DNA of 64,000 nt from Kribbella sandramycini (GTDB taxonomy: Bacteria; Actinomycetota; Actinomycetes; Propionibacteriales; Kribbellaceae). This document shows, in pieces, positions 1 through 7,730 of this stretch. The first letter of the stretch is position 1; each line of letters opens with the position of its first letter. A program made the translations under genes and the position numbers. Below the pieces are notes generated by a model. That model saw only the letters and a list, made by a program, of their open reading frames with translations, ran no database searches and was not told the origin of the DNA. The stretch spans positions 472,019-536,018 of the forward strand of contig NZ_JABJRC010000006.1 in assembly GCF_013131805.1 (NCBI RefSeq), written 5' to 3'.

Positions 1-2
1 GT

Positions 3-1730
3 ACCACCACCGAAGCCTTCACCTTCGACGCCTTCGACCGCATGATCCGCACCGCCGACCGCGACTTCACCTACGACGCCCTCGACCGTCCGATCATGGC
101 CGGCACCGCCCGCATGCGCTACGACGCCTTCAGCGACGAGGTCGTCTCCGACGGCACCCAGTTCTTCGGCCGCTCAGCCGCCGACGAACTCCTCGCCGTC
201 GGCTACGAAACCACCAAACGCCTGGTCCTGTCCGACCGCCACGGCGACGTCTTCGCCGGCTTCGACCCCACCGACACCACCCTCGGAACCGGCCTCCCCG
301 ACTCCCGCACCTACGACCCCTTCGGCAACTCCACCAACGCCACCGGCCTCAAATACCGCATCGGCTACCAAGGCGACTGGACCGACCCCCGCTCCGGCGA
401 CCTCAACCTAGGCGCCCGCTGGTACAACCCCACCACCGGCACCTTCAACTCCCGAGACACCATCACCTACAAAGCCGGCGTCCCCTCCTCTCACCCCAAC
501 CTCTACGCCTATGCAGGCGCCAACCCCCTAACCAACTACGACCCTGACGGTCACCAACTCCAAAACCCCGGCGACGGCGACGGCTCCAAGTGCTATCACA
601 AGGTCAAGGAGATACCTTTCGGCGACGACAAGCCGATCTGGGAGAAGATCTGCCCAAAGAAGCCAAAAGATCCGCCTCCTGGTGGCGATTGCAAGAAGAA
701 GCCCTGCAAGAAGGAACCGTGTAAGCCGAAGAACAGCGCCAAGTGCGGCGGAGGCGGCGGGGGCGGCGGAGGTGGCGGCGGCGCCGGTGAAGACGATGTT
801 GATCCCCCGGAGCGCTGCATCCCGTGCGAGAAGCGCGATCAGCTCGACCAACTGGCCAAGACGGTCGAGCAGGATCCGCCCGGCAGCCCAACGTGCACCA
901 ACGGCAACATCAGCCTCTGTCCCCACGACCCCACCCAGCCCACCACCGTCATCACCCCCGCCACCGACTACACCGACGAGACCACCGACTACGCCAACGC
1001 CCTCTACCAACAAACCCTCAACCAAACCGGCTCCGTAGTAGGAGCTATCGGCTCCACCGGCAGCTACAACTGGTTCAGCGCGAGCATGTCCGGCGGCCCG
1101 TCCTTCGGTGAGGATCTTTACGAATGGGTCGGTCCCAATGCCGGCGACAAACTGACCAAAGAACTCGTCATCGACCCGCTGGTTGAGACCTACGAAGCCT
1201 GCAAGGCCGCCGTCAAACAACCCACCCCGGCAGGCTGGGACCAATGCGAGATGAGCCTCGCTCTCACCGGCCTAGGGTTCACCGGCGGCGGCAAGCTCGT
1301 CGGCATCGGCGTCCGAACCGCCCAAGGCATAGCCGCAGCACAAGCCGAACGCCAACTCGCTGGTACACTTTTTCCCAAGGCTGCAAAGGCTGCTTGGGTA
1401 TCCAACGACCCGCTGGTGGGATCGCTGGCGAACGGTGTCGAACGTGCCTTGCCAGGGGCGATTCGTAACGTGAACTCCCAAGTCAAAATGTCAAACGGGC
1501 TATCGCGGGAGATTGATATCGATCTCGGCAACGTCTATGTGCAGGTAAAGAGCGGCAACGCTCGAGGCTTGACTGGCCAAATTCTCAAAACCCAGCAATC
1601 GACCGGTGTTCGGACGGTTGGATACGCGCCGGGTATTTCTGATGCGGCGTGGTCCAATGCGGCCTCGCAAGGTATCGCAATTGCCCGCAACCAGGATGAA
1701 CTTACCGCGATCCTGCGAGAGTTTCGATGA
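3..1730 (+). CDS. RHS-repeat polymorphic toxin, C-terminal part (5' end outside window)
   Basis: The reading frame is already open at the left edge, so only the C-terminal ~575 residues are seen. Up to about base 555 it carries the RHS-associated core (YDPFGN, GARWYNPTTGTF, NPLTNYDPDGH). A lysine/cysteine-rich linker with a 12-glycine run (about 745-785) follows, then a variable tip. The tip ends in a segment with IDID (about 1512-1523) and VQVKSG (Q at 1542, K at 1548), which resembles the D-x(n)-(E/Q)-x-K core of PD-(D/E)xK nucleases; a DNase or RNase activity is therefore inferred, not shown. Base composition falls from about 1380 onward, as is usual for exchanged toxin tips. The stop codon overlaps the next gene by ATGA, which fits a toxin-immunity pair. 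The RHS call is firm; the enzymatic class of the tip is a guess. Confidence 0.85.
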   Translation, partial: TTTEAFTFDAFDRMIRTADRDFTYDALDRPIMAGTARMRYDAFSDEVVSDGTQFFGRSAADELLAVGYETTKRLVLSDRHGDVFAGFDPTDTTLGTGLPDSRTYDPFGNSTNATGLKYRIGYQGDWTDPRSGDLNLGARWYNPTTGTFNSRDTITYKAGVPSSHPNLYAYAGANPLTNYDPDGHQLQNPGDGDGSKCYHKVKEIPFGDDKPIWEKICPKKPKDPPPGGDCKKKPCKKEPCKPKNSAKCGGGGGGGGGGGGAGEDDVDPPERCIPCEKRDQLDQLAKTVEQDPPGSPTCTNGNISLCPHDPTQPTTVITPATDYTDETTDYANALYQQTLNQTGSVVGAIGSTGSYNWFSASMSGGPSFGEDLYEWVGPNAGDKLTKELVIDPLVETYEACKAAVKQPTPAGWDQCEMSLALTGLGFTGGGKLVGIGVRTAQGIAAAQAERQLAGTLFPKAAKAAWVSNDPLVGSLANGVERALPGAIRNVNSQVKMSNGLSREIDIDLGNVYVQVKSGNARGLTGQILKTQQSTGVRTVGYAPGISDAAWSNAASQGIAIARNQDELTAILREFR

Positions 1731-2113
1731 GAGGCGCGTTCCTGCTGTCGGAAGATAATTCGATGTTCGATGCGATCAGCGAGATCCTCTGGCAACTTGG
1801 AGGTGACGTCTCGCGCGAGGATGGAATCGCGCAGATCCGCGACGTCAGCGGCCGTCTGTTCTCTGTTGAAGGCCCGGTTCCTCCGGATCTGGAGTGGGAG
1901 TTCAGGCAGGGGCCACATGTCCTTGGCAGTGGATCGAATCTCCCGGATTTCGGAGTTCTTTCTGCCTGCACCATTGAATGTCGGTGGGTGGACCTGTTCG
2001 TCGACACAATGTCGGCGATCGTTACGCGCATCCAGGGGTCGTACTGGATTCTGGATGCGGGAGACGTCGTCTGGGATGCCCGCGATATCGACGGCCATCG
2101 GCTCGCCCTATAA
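1727..2113 (+). CDS. Candidate immunity protein for the RHS toxin
   Basis: A 128-residue acidic protein whose ATG overlaps the toxin stop (ATGA). It has no signal peptide or membrane segment, so it would act in the cytoplasm. I do not recognise its family. Position directly behind an RHS toxin tip, small size, acidity and lower GC than the rest of the window are what is expected of a cognate immunity protein that blocks the toxin in the producer. The function is inferred from context alone. Confidence 0.65.
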   Translation: MRGAFLLSEDNSMFDAISEILWQLGGDVSREDGIAQIRDVSGRLFSVEGPVPPDLEWEFRQGPHVLGSGSNLPDFGVLSACTIECRWVDLFVDTMSAIVTRIQGSYWILDAGDVVWDARDIDGHRLAL

Positions 2114-2422
2114 TCCTGACTTGCTCATCGCTCAATCGTGTCGATTCCGGCAGTCAGTTCCGGCGCCGGATGAAGCATTACATGACAGAGTTCTCGACGT
2201 CGTGCGCAGCGGATCTGCTCGAGTTTTCATTCAGTTGCTGGCCCGCTTCCTTCTGCTGTCAGCTCGCCCCTTTCCGCCGCAGTGGATCTCGCAGATTCGT
2301 TTCTCTGTCTTGAATAGTAGTTCACGCGTGAGTTGCTCGCCGGTTGGAGAACCTTTGGCGCTGTTGTCGACTGTGAGTGAGGTTGCTGCCGCGTCGCCGA
2401 TGCAAACCTAACTCCGCAATGG
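2114..2422. other. Low-GC intergenic stretch behind the toxin-immunity pair
   Basis: About 310 bases with visibly lower GC than the flanking genes. Short open frames exist on the plus strand but none has a ribosome-binding site, coherent codon bias or recognisable sequence. It could hold remains of earlier toxin or immunity cassettes; nothing specific is seen. Confidence 0.5.
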
Positions 2423-2755
2423 CTACTCGGGTGGGCCGAGGGTTTTCCAGAGGGTGTCTCGGGCTGGGCCGGTTAGTGGGGTGGCTTGTAGATCGGAGTA
2501 GTCGCCGTAGGTGGGGTCGTAGGTGCCGGATTCTAGTTCGGTGAGGGTAGGCCAGTCGGGGCCGTAGTCCTCTTCGGGGCGTTCTTTGGTGCCGTCCAGC
2601 CAGGTGATTTGGGACCAGAGTTGGTCGCGTTTGAGGTGGAGGGCGGGGAGGGAGCGCATGGACCAGATCTGGGTGGTGAGGTGGCCTACTAGTTCGCCGT
2701 TGTGGCGGAGTTCGAAGACGGCGTCGCGGTAGGGGGCGAGGCGTGGGTCGGTCAT
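2423..2755 (-). CDS. Hypothetical protein, 110 aa
   Basis: A small soluble protein beginning MTDPRLAPYRDAVFEL and ending at a TAG. The frame is open much further upstream, but that extension is proline/arginine nonsense antisense to the MarR gene, so the internal ATG at 2755 is taken as start. It lies 8 bases downstream of the MarR gene on the same strand and is probably cotranscribed with it. The sequence is rich in Trp, Tyr and Asp (WSQITWLDG, YGPDWPTL). I do not recognise a family, and no catalytic motif is evident. Confidence 0.6.
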   Translation of the reverse strand: MTDPRLAPYRDAVFELRHNGELVGHLTTQIWSMRSLPALHLKRDQLWSQITWLDGTKERPEEDYGPDWPTLTELESGTYDPTYGDYSDLQATPLTGPARDTLWKTLGPPE

Positions 2756-2763
2756 GGGGTGGA

Positions 2764-3294
2764 TTATGGCTGGTTGGAGGTTTGGTGGGTTACGTCGTTG
2801 AGGAGGGATTGGAGGGCGGTGGCTAGGTGGGCTCGGGATTCTGGGGTTAAGGAGGAGATCAGGGCTGACTCTCGGGTTAGGACTTGGTCTACGGAGCGTT
2901 CGATTAGGGCATGGCCGGTGGGGGTCAGGGTGATTAGGACGGCTCGGTGGGGGGCGGGGGTTCGGGTTACGAGGTTGGCGGATTCGGCTCGGGTTACTCG
3001 TTGGGAGATGGCGCCGGCGGTGACGAGGGTGCGGGCGGCTAGTTCTCGGGTGGTTAGTTGGTAGGGGGCGCCGGCTCGGCGGAGGACGCTGAGGAGGTCG
3101 AGGGTGGCGGGGTCGATGTTGAGGTCGGCGAGGACTCGGCGGCGGTCGTCGGCGAAGAGTTTGGCCAGCCGCCAGAGCGGGGTGACGATCTCGATGGAGT
3201 CGGTGGGGGTGCCGGGGCGTTCGCGTTGCCAGGCGCGGGCGATGTCGGCGGCGGGGTAGGGGCTGGGGGAGTCGAGGGGGTAGGTGTCGGTCAC
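2764..3294 (-). CDS. MarR-family transcriptional regulator
   Basis: A 176-residue protein with a GTG start. The central winged helix-turn-helix is seen as LTTRELAARTLVTAGAISQRV followed by the wing segment (LVTRTPAPHRAVLITLTPTG), with helices on both sides for dimerisation, as in MarR proteins; length is slightly above the usual 140-160 because of a proline-rich N-terminus. It is divergent from an SDR oxidoreductase gene, and the 53 bases between the chosen starts carry two TTTAGNNCTAAA palindromes. The likely role is autorepression and control of the oxidoreductase; the ligand is unknown. Confidence 0.88.
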   Translation of the reverse strand: MTDTYPLDSPSPYPAADIARAWQRERPGTPTDSIEIVTPLWRLAKLFADDRRRVLADLNIDPATLDLLSVLRRAGAPYQLTTRELAARTLVTAGAISQRVTRAESANLVTRTPAPHRAVLITLTPTGHALIERSVDQVLTRESALISSLTPESRAHLATALQSLLNDVTHQTSNQP

Positions 3295-3308
3295 CTGGCC
3301 ATGCTACG

Positions 3309-3334
3309 TTTAGAGCTAAATGTTTAGGTCTAAA
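3309..3334. promoter_or_regulatory. Double palindromic operator between marR-type gene and SDR gene
   Basis: Two copies of TTTAGNNCTAAA, at 3309-3320 and 3323-3334, with centres 14 bases apart. They lie in the short divergent intergenic space just upstream of the SDR ribosome-binding site (GAGGA, 3338-3342). Palindromes of this kind in this position are typical MarR binding sites. Binding by the adjacent regulator is inferred. Confidence 0.65.
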
Positions 3335-3347
3335 CGTGAGGATTGAG

Positions 3348-4058
3348 ATGCGGACGATCGTGGTGACCGGGGGAGCGGTGGGGATCGGGCGGGCGACGGC
3401 GGAGCGGTTCCGGGCGGATGGTGATGCGGTGGTGATCACTGGGCGGCGGGAGGAATTGCTGGTGAAGGCGGCGGCGGAGATGGGGGCTACGCCGGTGGTG
3501 TGTGATGCGACTGACCCGGAGCAGGTGGAGCGGTTGGTGCGGGAGCTGCCGGAGCGGGTCGACGTACTGGTCAACAACGCCGGCGGGAACGCGGATCTGG
3601 ATCGGCCGGACGGCGATCTGCGGCAGTTGAAGGCGAACTGGATCGCGAATCTTGAGGCGAACTTGATCAGCGCGGTGCTGACGACGACCGGGCTCGCGCC
3701 GCGGCTGACCACGGCCGTCGTCCACCTCGGCTCGATTGCGGGTGCGCGCAGCGGGTCCGGGTCGTACGGCGCGTCCAAGGCGGCGCTGGGATTGTGGAGT
3801 GCCGATGTGGCGGCGGAGCTCGGTCCGCGCGGGATCACCTCGAATGTGGTGGCGCCGGGGTTCACCGCGGAGACCGAGTTCTTCCGGGGGAAGCTGTCGG
3901 ATGAGCGTCGTCAGATGTTGCTGGCGGCAACGCTCACCAAACGCGAGGGTCAGGTCGGTGACATCGCCGACACCATCCACTTCCTCACCACCCCCGCCGC
4001 CCGTCACATCACTGGTCAGCTTCTGCACGTGAACGGCGGCGCCCACACAACCCGCTAG
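3348..4058 (+). CDS. SDR-family NAD(P)-dependent oxidoreductase
   Basis: A 236-residue classical short-chain dehydrogenase/reductase. Seen: N-terminal Rossmann motif TGGAVGIGRAT, NNAGGN after the fourth strand, and the catalytic serine and YGASKAA (Tyr-x3-Lys). The end, TGQLLHVNGGA, is typical of the family. The ATG at 3348 is chosen because GAGGA lies 5 bases upstream; an in-frame GTG at 3336 would overlap that site and the operator. It is divergent from a MarR regulator that probably controls it. The substrate cannot be told; 3-oxoacyl-ACP reductase-like or xenobiotic carbonyl reductase are possibilities. Confidence 0.88.
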   Translation: MRTIVVTGGAVGIGRATAERFRADGDAVVITGRREELLVKAAAEMGATPVVCDATDPEQVERLVRELPERVDVLVNNAGGNADLDRPDGDLRQLKANWIANLEANLISAVLTTTGLAPRLTTAVVHLGSIAGARSGSGSYGASKAALGLWSADVAAELGPRGITSNVVAPGFTAETEFFRGKLSDERRQMLLAATLTKREGQVGDIADTIHFLTTPAARHITGQLLHVNGGAHTTR

Positions 4059-4404
4059 CCGATGCGGGCGGAGCTGGCCCACTAAGAGCTGCTTGGAGGG
4101 CACTCGCCGCGCCGCGCCGCTCGGAGCTGGAGCGTCGGGTTGGTGGGTACGGCGACGCCGTCCACCAGTCGCCGACCCGCGGGCGGAGCCTGCACAACCC
4201 GCTGACCCCGCGGGCGAGCCGGCCGACTAAGAGCTGCTTCGAGGGCGGCCCGATCGCTGTGCCCGCGAAGGGCTGCTCGGAGGGCGCCCGATCGCCGGGC
4301 TGCGCGGTGCTGGTTGGGTCGGGCGGGGCGTCGGATTGGTGGGTGTGGCGGCCCGAGTCGCCGTCCCGCGGGCGGCGTCCGCACAGCTCGCTAACCGATG
4401 CGGG
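4045..4404. repeat. Diverged tandem direct repeat between convergent genes
   Basis: The roughly 330 bases between the SDR stop and the next gene hold about two diverged repeat units plus a partial third. Shared blocks include CACAACCCGCT at 4045 and 4193 with CACAGCTCGCT at 4382, ACTAAGAGCTGCTT at 4081 and 4225, and TTGGTGGGT at 4140 and 4337. The repeat enters the 3' ends of both flanking convergent genes, so their stop codons lie in homologous sequence (GCTAGCCGATGCGGG versus GCTAACCGATGCGGG). No coding potential is evident inside. Confidence 0.6.
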
Positions 4405-5329
4405 TGTGTTGCATTTGCCAGTTGGAGATCCAGGTTTGGCCGTTGTCGGCGGAGAAGAGCTGTTCCCAGGTGGCCTTGTCCACGCCTGGGGTCCAGATGA
4501 AGCGGACGTTGATGGGGTGGCCCTCCCAGGTGTCTGGGCCTTCGAAGGTGCCGATGCCGGCGGAGTTGAAGGCGCCGATGACGGGGGTTTCCAGTTGGCC
4601 GCGGAGGCTGTTGATCCAGTGGATGGACCAGGTGTGTGAGGTTGGGTTGTAGAGGCGCAGGGTGGCGCCGCGGAAGCCTTCGGTGGGGAACCAGCCTTCG
4701 TCGAAGCTGATGGCGCCGTCGAAGTACGTCGTCGCCTGCATGACCGAGGCGACGTCGTACCACTCGTACGGCGACCCGAGGGCGGGACGGCGGCGCCGGT
4801 TCGCCATGTCCCAGCGGCCGATCAGGAAGTCGAAATCGCCGGTCACCTTCGGTACGTTGAGCGGCGGGGCCGGGGTGGAGCGACGGGTGAAGTCCATGAT
4901 CCAGTTGGTCTCCCAGGTCGTGCCGCCGTCATGCGAGTAGGCCTGCTCCCAGTGCGCGGTCGAGGCAGTAATGGATGACCATTCGTAGCTGCACAACACC
5001 CCCGGCAGCTCCTCGCCCACCATCCGGCAGGACGACCCGTCCGCCGACCACCGCCCGCGTACCGGCGCCCCGAGCTGCATCGTCGAGCTGCTGACCCACC
5101 AGATCGTCCACTCCGCTGTCGCCGGGTTGAACAGCCGCACCGACAACCCGTATGTCCCGCGCGCCGGGAACCGCATCTCGTCGATGCTGATCGCCCCGTC
5201 GAAGTACGTCGTCGCGGACGTCGTCCCCTCGAAAGAGATCCACTCACCGTCGACCAGCTGCCGGTGCCGGACGTCGAAGTCGCCCTGAAGGAAGTCGAAA
5301 TCACTGGTCGCCTTGGTCCATGTCGTCAT
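4391..5329 (-). CDS. DUF1579-like protein with two tandem copies of one domain
   Basis: A 312-residue soluble protein made of two homologous halves. Each half opens with DFDFL (residues ~8 and ~160), continues with TYFDGAIS and a FP-x2-G segment, and has a Trp-rich strand (EWTIWW / TWSIHW) and a late WIMDFTRR / WQMQHTRIG end. This is the calycin-like beta-barrel pattern of DUF1579 proteins, whose biochemical role is unknown. The ATG at 5329 is preferred over one at 5359, which would leave no promoter space before the divergent WYL regulator. Divergence suggests that regulator controls it. Confidence 0.7.
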   Translation of the reverse strand: MTTWTKATSDFDFLQGDFDVRHRQLVDGEWISFEGTTSATTYFDGAISIDEMRFPARGTYGLSVRLFNPATAEWTIWWVSSSTMQLGAPVRGRWSADGSSCRMVGEELPGVLCSYEWSSITASTAHWEQAYSHDGGTTWETNWIMDFTRRSTPAPPLNVPKVTGDFDFLIGRWDMANRRRRPALGSPYEWYDVASVMQATTYFDGAISFDEGWFPTEGFRGATLRLYNPTSHTWSIHWINSLRGQLETPVIGAFNSAGIGTFEGPDTWEGHPINVRFIWTPGVDKATWEQLFSADNGQTWISNWQMQHTRIG

Positions 5330-5383
5330 AGGCAGAACCCTGCCGATCAAACCTGACAAACCATGGCAGTTATTCTCGGAGAC

Positions 5384-6391
5384 ATGCGTTCGAGCCGCTT
5401 GCTGTCGATCCTGCTGCTCCTGCAGACCCGCAGGCAGCTGACCGCGCGTGAGCTGGCCGACGAGCTGGAAGTCTCACTCCGCACCATCTACCGCGACGTC
5501 GAGGCCCTCGCCGCCGCAGGCGTCCCCGTGTACGCCGACCAGGGCCGAACCGGCGGCTACCGCCTGGTCGAGGGCTACCGCACCCGGCTGACCGGCCTGA
5601 CCGAGCAAGAGGCAGCCGCCCTGTTCCTGGTCGGCATGCCCGGACCGGCCGCCGCGCTCGGCCTGACAGCCCAGACCAACGCCGCCGAGCTCAAACTCCT
5701 CGCGGCGCTGGCTCCCGACCAAAGAGACCGCGCCGGCCGCCTCAAGAACCGCTTCCATCTCGACATGCCCGCCTGGTACGCCGAAGCCGAGACCTCACCC
5801 CAACTGTCCGCCGTGGCCGACGCCGTCCTCCAGGACCGCCGCATCACCATCCGCTACCGCCGCTGGGAGGCCCCGCGTGAGGTCGACCGCACGCTCGACC
5901 CCTACGGCCTGGTCCTGAAAAACGGCAGCTGGTACGTCGTCGCCGCGACCGAAACCGGCATGCGCACCTACCGCGTCTCCAACATCCTCGATCTCACCCC
6001 GACCGCCGAAACCTTCACCCGCGCCGCCGACTTCGACCTCCCTGCCTACTGGCAGGACCACCTGGCCAACTTCGACGAGGCCCGCTTCACCGCCGAGGCC
6101 GTCGTCCGGGTCTCCGCCCGGCTGGCCGCCAAGATGTACGACGTCTCGTTCCCCCAACTCGTCTCCGCCGTCCGCGCCGCCGCCCCCGAGCCGGACGGGA
6201 GCGTCGTCGTCACGCTCCCGATCGAATCCGTCCCGAACGCGGCCGCCGCGCTCTGCCGGTTCGGCGACGGTCTCGAAGTCCTCGAACCCGCGGAACTCCG
6301 GGCCGAACTCACCGCCCTGGCCCGCCGCCTGACCGCCTTGTACGGGCCCGAAAATGGACCAGCGGCCGAGGCCGGCCGAGCGGTCCCGTAG
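5384..6391 (+). CDS. WYL-domain helix-turn-helix transcriptional regulator
   Basis: A 335-residue cytoplasmic regulator. The N-terminal HTH (RLLSILLLLQTRRQLTAREL, then LEVSLRTIYRDVEAL, about residues 4-50) is the HTH_11 type. The GGYRL motif follows. The WYL core is seen around residues 150-215 (ITIRYRRW, DPYGLVLKNGSWYVVA). The WYL and C-terminal domains are thought to sense ligands or nucleic acid. The ATG at 5384 is chosen; an upstream in-frame ATG at 5363 would leave almost no intergenic space. A TATTCT at 5371 would give a nearly leaderless transcript. It is divergent from the DUF1579-like gene. Confidence 0.88.
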   Translation: MRSSRLLSILLLLQTRRQLTARELADELEVSLRTIYRDVEALAAAGVPVYADQGRTGGYRLVEGYRTRLTGLTEQEAAALFLVGMPGPAAALGLTAQTNAAELKLLAALAPDQRDRAGRLKNRFHLDMPAWYAEAETSPQLSAVADAVLQDRRITIRYRRWEAPREVDRTLDPYGLVLKNGSWYVVAATETGMRTYRVSNILDLTPTAETFTRAADFDLPAYWQDHLANFDEARFTAEAVVRVSARLAAKMYDVSFPQLVSAVRAAAPEPDGSVVVTLPIESVPNAAAALCRFGDGLEVLEPAELRAELTALARRLTALYGPENGPAAEAGRAVP

Positions 6392-6403
6392 GCTGGGCGC
6401 GCG

Positions 6404-6667
6404 ATGAAGAGTTTCGAGGAGCTGTTCGCCGAGCTGGGCGAGAAGGCACGCACACGGCCGGAAGGATCCGGGACCGTGGCGGAGCTGGACGCCGGCGTGC
6501 ACACGATCGGCAAGAAGCTGGTCGAGGAAGCCGCCGAGTCCTGGATGGCCGCCGAGCACGAAGGTAAGGAGCGGGCAGCCGAAGAGCTGTCCCAACTGCT
6601 CTACCACGCCCAGGTGATGATGCACGCGCTCAACCTGGAGCTGGAAGACGTCTACCGACATCTGTGA
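6404..6667 (+). CDS. hisE: Phosphoribosyl-ATP diphosphatase HisE
   Basis: An 87-residue enzyme of histidine synthesis that hydrolyses phosphoribosyl-ATP to phosphoribosyl-AMP and pyrophosphate. The all-alpha MazG-like fold is recognised by KKLVEEAAESWMAAE and ERAAEELSQLLYHAQVMM, which carry the metal-binding acidic residues. Length is normal for the stand-alone actinobacterial form. It precedes hisG, but 213 bases separate the two because a structured repeat element occupies the gap. Confidence 0.95.
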   Translation: MKSFEELFAELGEKARTRPEGSGTVAELDAGVHTIGKKLVEEAAESWMAAEHEGKERAAEELSQLLYHAQVMMHALNLELEDVYRHL

Positions 6668-6668
6668 G

Positions 6669-6831
6669 GAGGGTGACTGGCGGCCCCGCGCCTACTGCGC
6701 TGCACTCGGCACGGCACCTCGCCGCACGGGTACGAAGGGCACGATGCCCCGCATCGAACCCTCCGCCCCCGCACACCGATGCACCGCACCGAGCACATGC
6801 TCGCTACGGCGCGGAGCCACCAGACACCCTC
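6669..6831. repeat. 163-bp structured dispersed repeat, copy 1 (hisE-hisG gap)
   Basis: One of three similar elements in the window. Outer arms at 6669-6692 and 6808-6831 are reverse complements at 21 of 24 positions (GAGGGTG...CCGCGCC). Inside lie the conserved pieces GGCACGGCACCTCGCCGC (about 6708) and CGATGCACCGCACC (about 6777), with a small hairpin GATGC-CCC-GCATC between. It starts 2 bases after the hisE stop and, if transcribed, would fold into a long hairpin between hisE and hisG. It is non-coding. Confidence 0.7.
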
Positions 6832-6880
6832 TGAGGGATCCCGACCCAAAGGTTCACTTCACACAGATTGGGCAGTGCCG

Positions 6881-7729
6881 ATGCTGCGCGTCGCAGTACC
6901 GAACAAGGGCTCACTCAGCGAGTCCGCCACCGAGATCCTGATCGAGGCCGGCTACAAACAGCGCCGGACCACCAAGGATCTGACCCTGACCGACGTCGCC
7001 AACGAGGTCGAGTTCTACTACCTGCGCCCGCGCGACATCGCCGTGTACGTCGGCGAGGGCACCCTCGACGTCGGGATCTCCGGCCGCGACCTCGTCCTCG
7101 ACTCACACGCGGACGCCGACGAGATCATGCCGCTCGGCTTCGGCTCGTCGACCTTCCGGTTCGCCGGCCCGCCCGGCGCCGCCACCTCCGTCAAGGATCT
7201 GGCCGGTAAGCGGATCGCGACGTCGTACGCCGGCGTCCTGTCCGACCACCTCGCCGAGTACGGCGTCGACGCGGCCGTCGTCCGCCTGGACGGCGCGGTC
7301 GAGTCCGCCGTCCAGCTCGGCGTCGCCGACGTGATCGCGGACGTCGTCGAGACCGGGACGACGCTGCGTCAGGCCGGGCTCGAGGTCTTCGGCGACCCGA
7401 TCCTGAAATCCGAGGGCGTGCTGATCAAGCGGCACGGCGTGGACAACCCGCCGGCCGGCCTGCAGCAGCTGGTCCGCCGGCTCGAAGGCGTCCTGATCGC
7501 GCGCAACTACGTGATGATGGACTACGACATCCCGGCCGAGCAGATCGACGCGGCCACCGCGGTCGCCGCCGGCCTGGAGTCGCCGACCGTGTCACCGCTG
7601 CACCGGGCCGGCTGGGTCGCCGTCCGCGTGATGGTGCAGCGCGCCGAAGCCCAACGCATCATGGACCAGCTCTGGGAGGTGGGCGCGCGTGCCATCCTCA
7701 CTACCGATATCCACGCTTGCCGGATCTGA
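6881..7729 (+). CDS. hisG: ATP phosphoribosyltransferase HisG (long form)
   Basis: Catalyses the first committed step of histidine synthesis, ATP + PRPP to phosphoribosyl-ATP. At 282 residues it is the long form with a C-terminal ACT-like histidine-binding regulatory domain (residues ~210-282, ending RAILTTDIHACRI). The N-terminus MLRVAVPNKGSLSESA is the family hallmark and fixes the start at 6881; the frame extends 34 codons upstream into the repeat element, which is not plausible protein. The order hisE-hisG-PH protein matches other actinobacteria. Confidence 0.96.
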   Translation: MLRVAVPNKGSLSESATEILIEAGYKQRRTTKDLTLTDVANEVEFYYLRPRDIAVYVGEGTLDVGISGRDLVLDSHADADEIMPLGFGSSTFRFAGPPGAATSVKDLAGKRIATSYAGVLSDHLAEYGVDAAVVRLDGAVESAVQLGVADVIADVVETGTTLRQAGLEVFGDPILKSEGVLIKRHGVDNPPAGLQQLVRRLEGVLIARNYVMMDYDIPAEQIDAATAVAAGLESPTVSPLHRAGWVAVRVMVQRAEAQRIMDQLWEVGARAILTTDIHACRI

Positions 7730-7730
7730 C

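Noticed and set aside
745..785. GGC/GGA run in the RHS gene as a frameshift or assembly error
   Set aside because: The frame stays open on both sides and continues into a coherent toxin tip; glycine linkers are normal there.
3336..3338. GTG as start of the SDR gene
   Set aside because: It overlaps both the ribosome-binding site GAGGA and the end of the operator; the ATG at 3348 is better placed.
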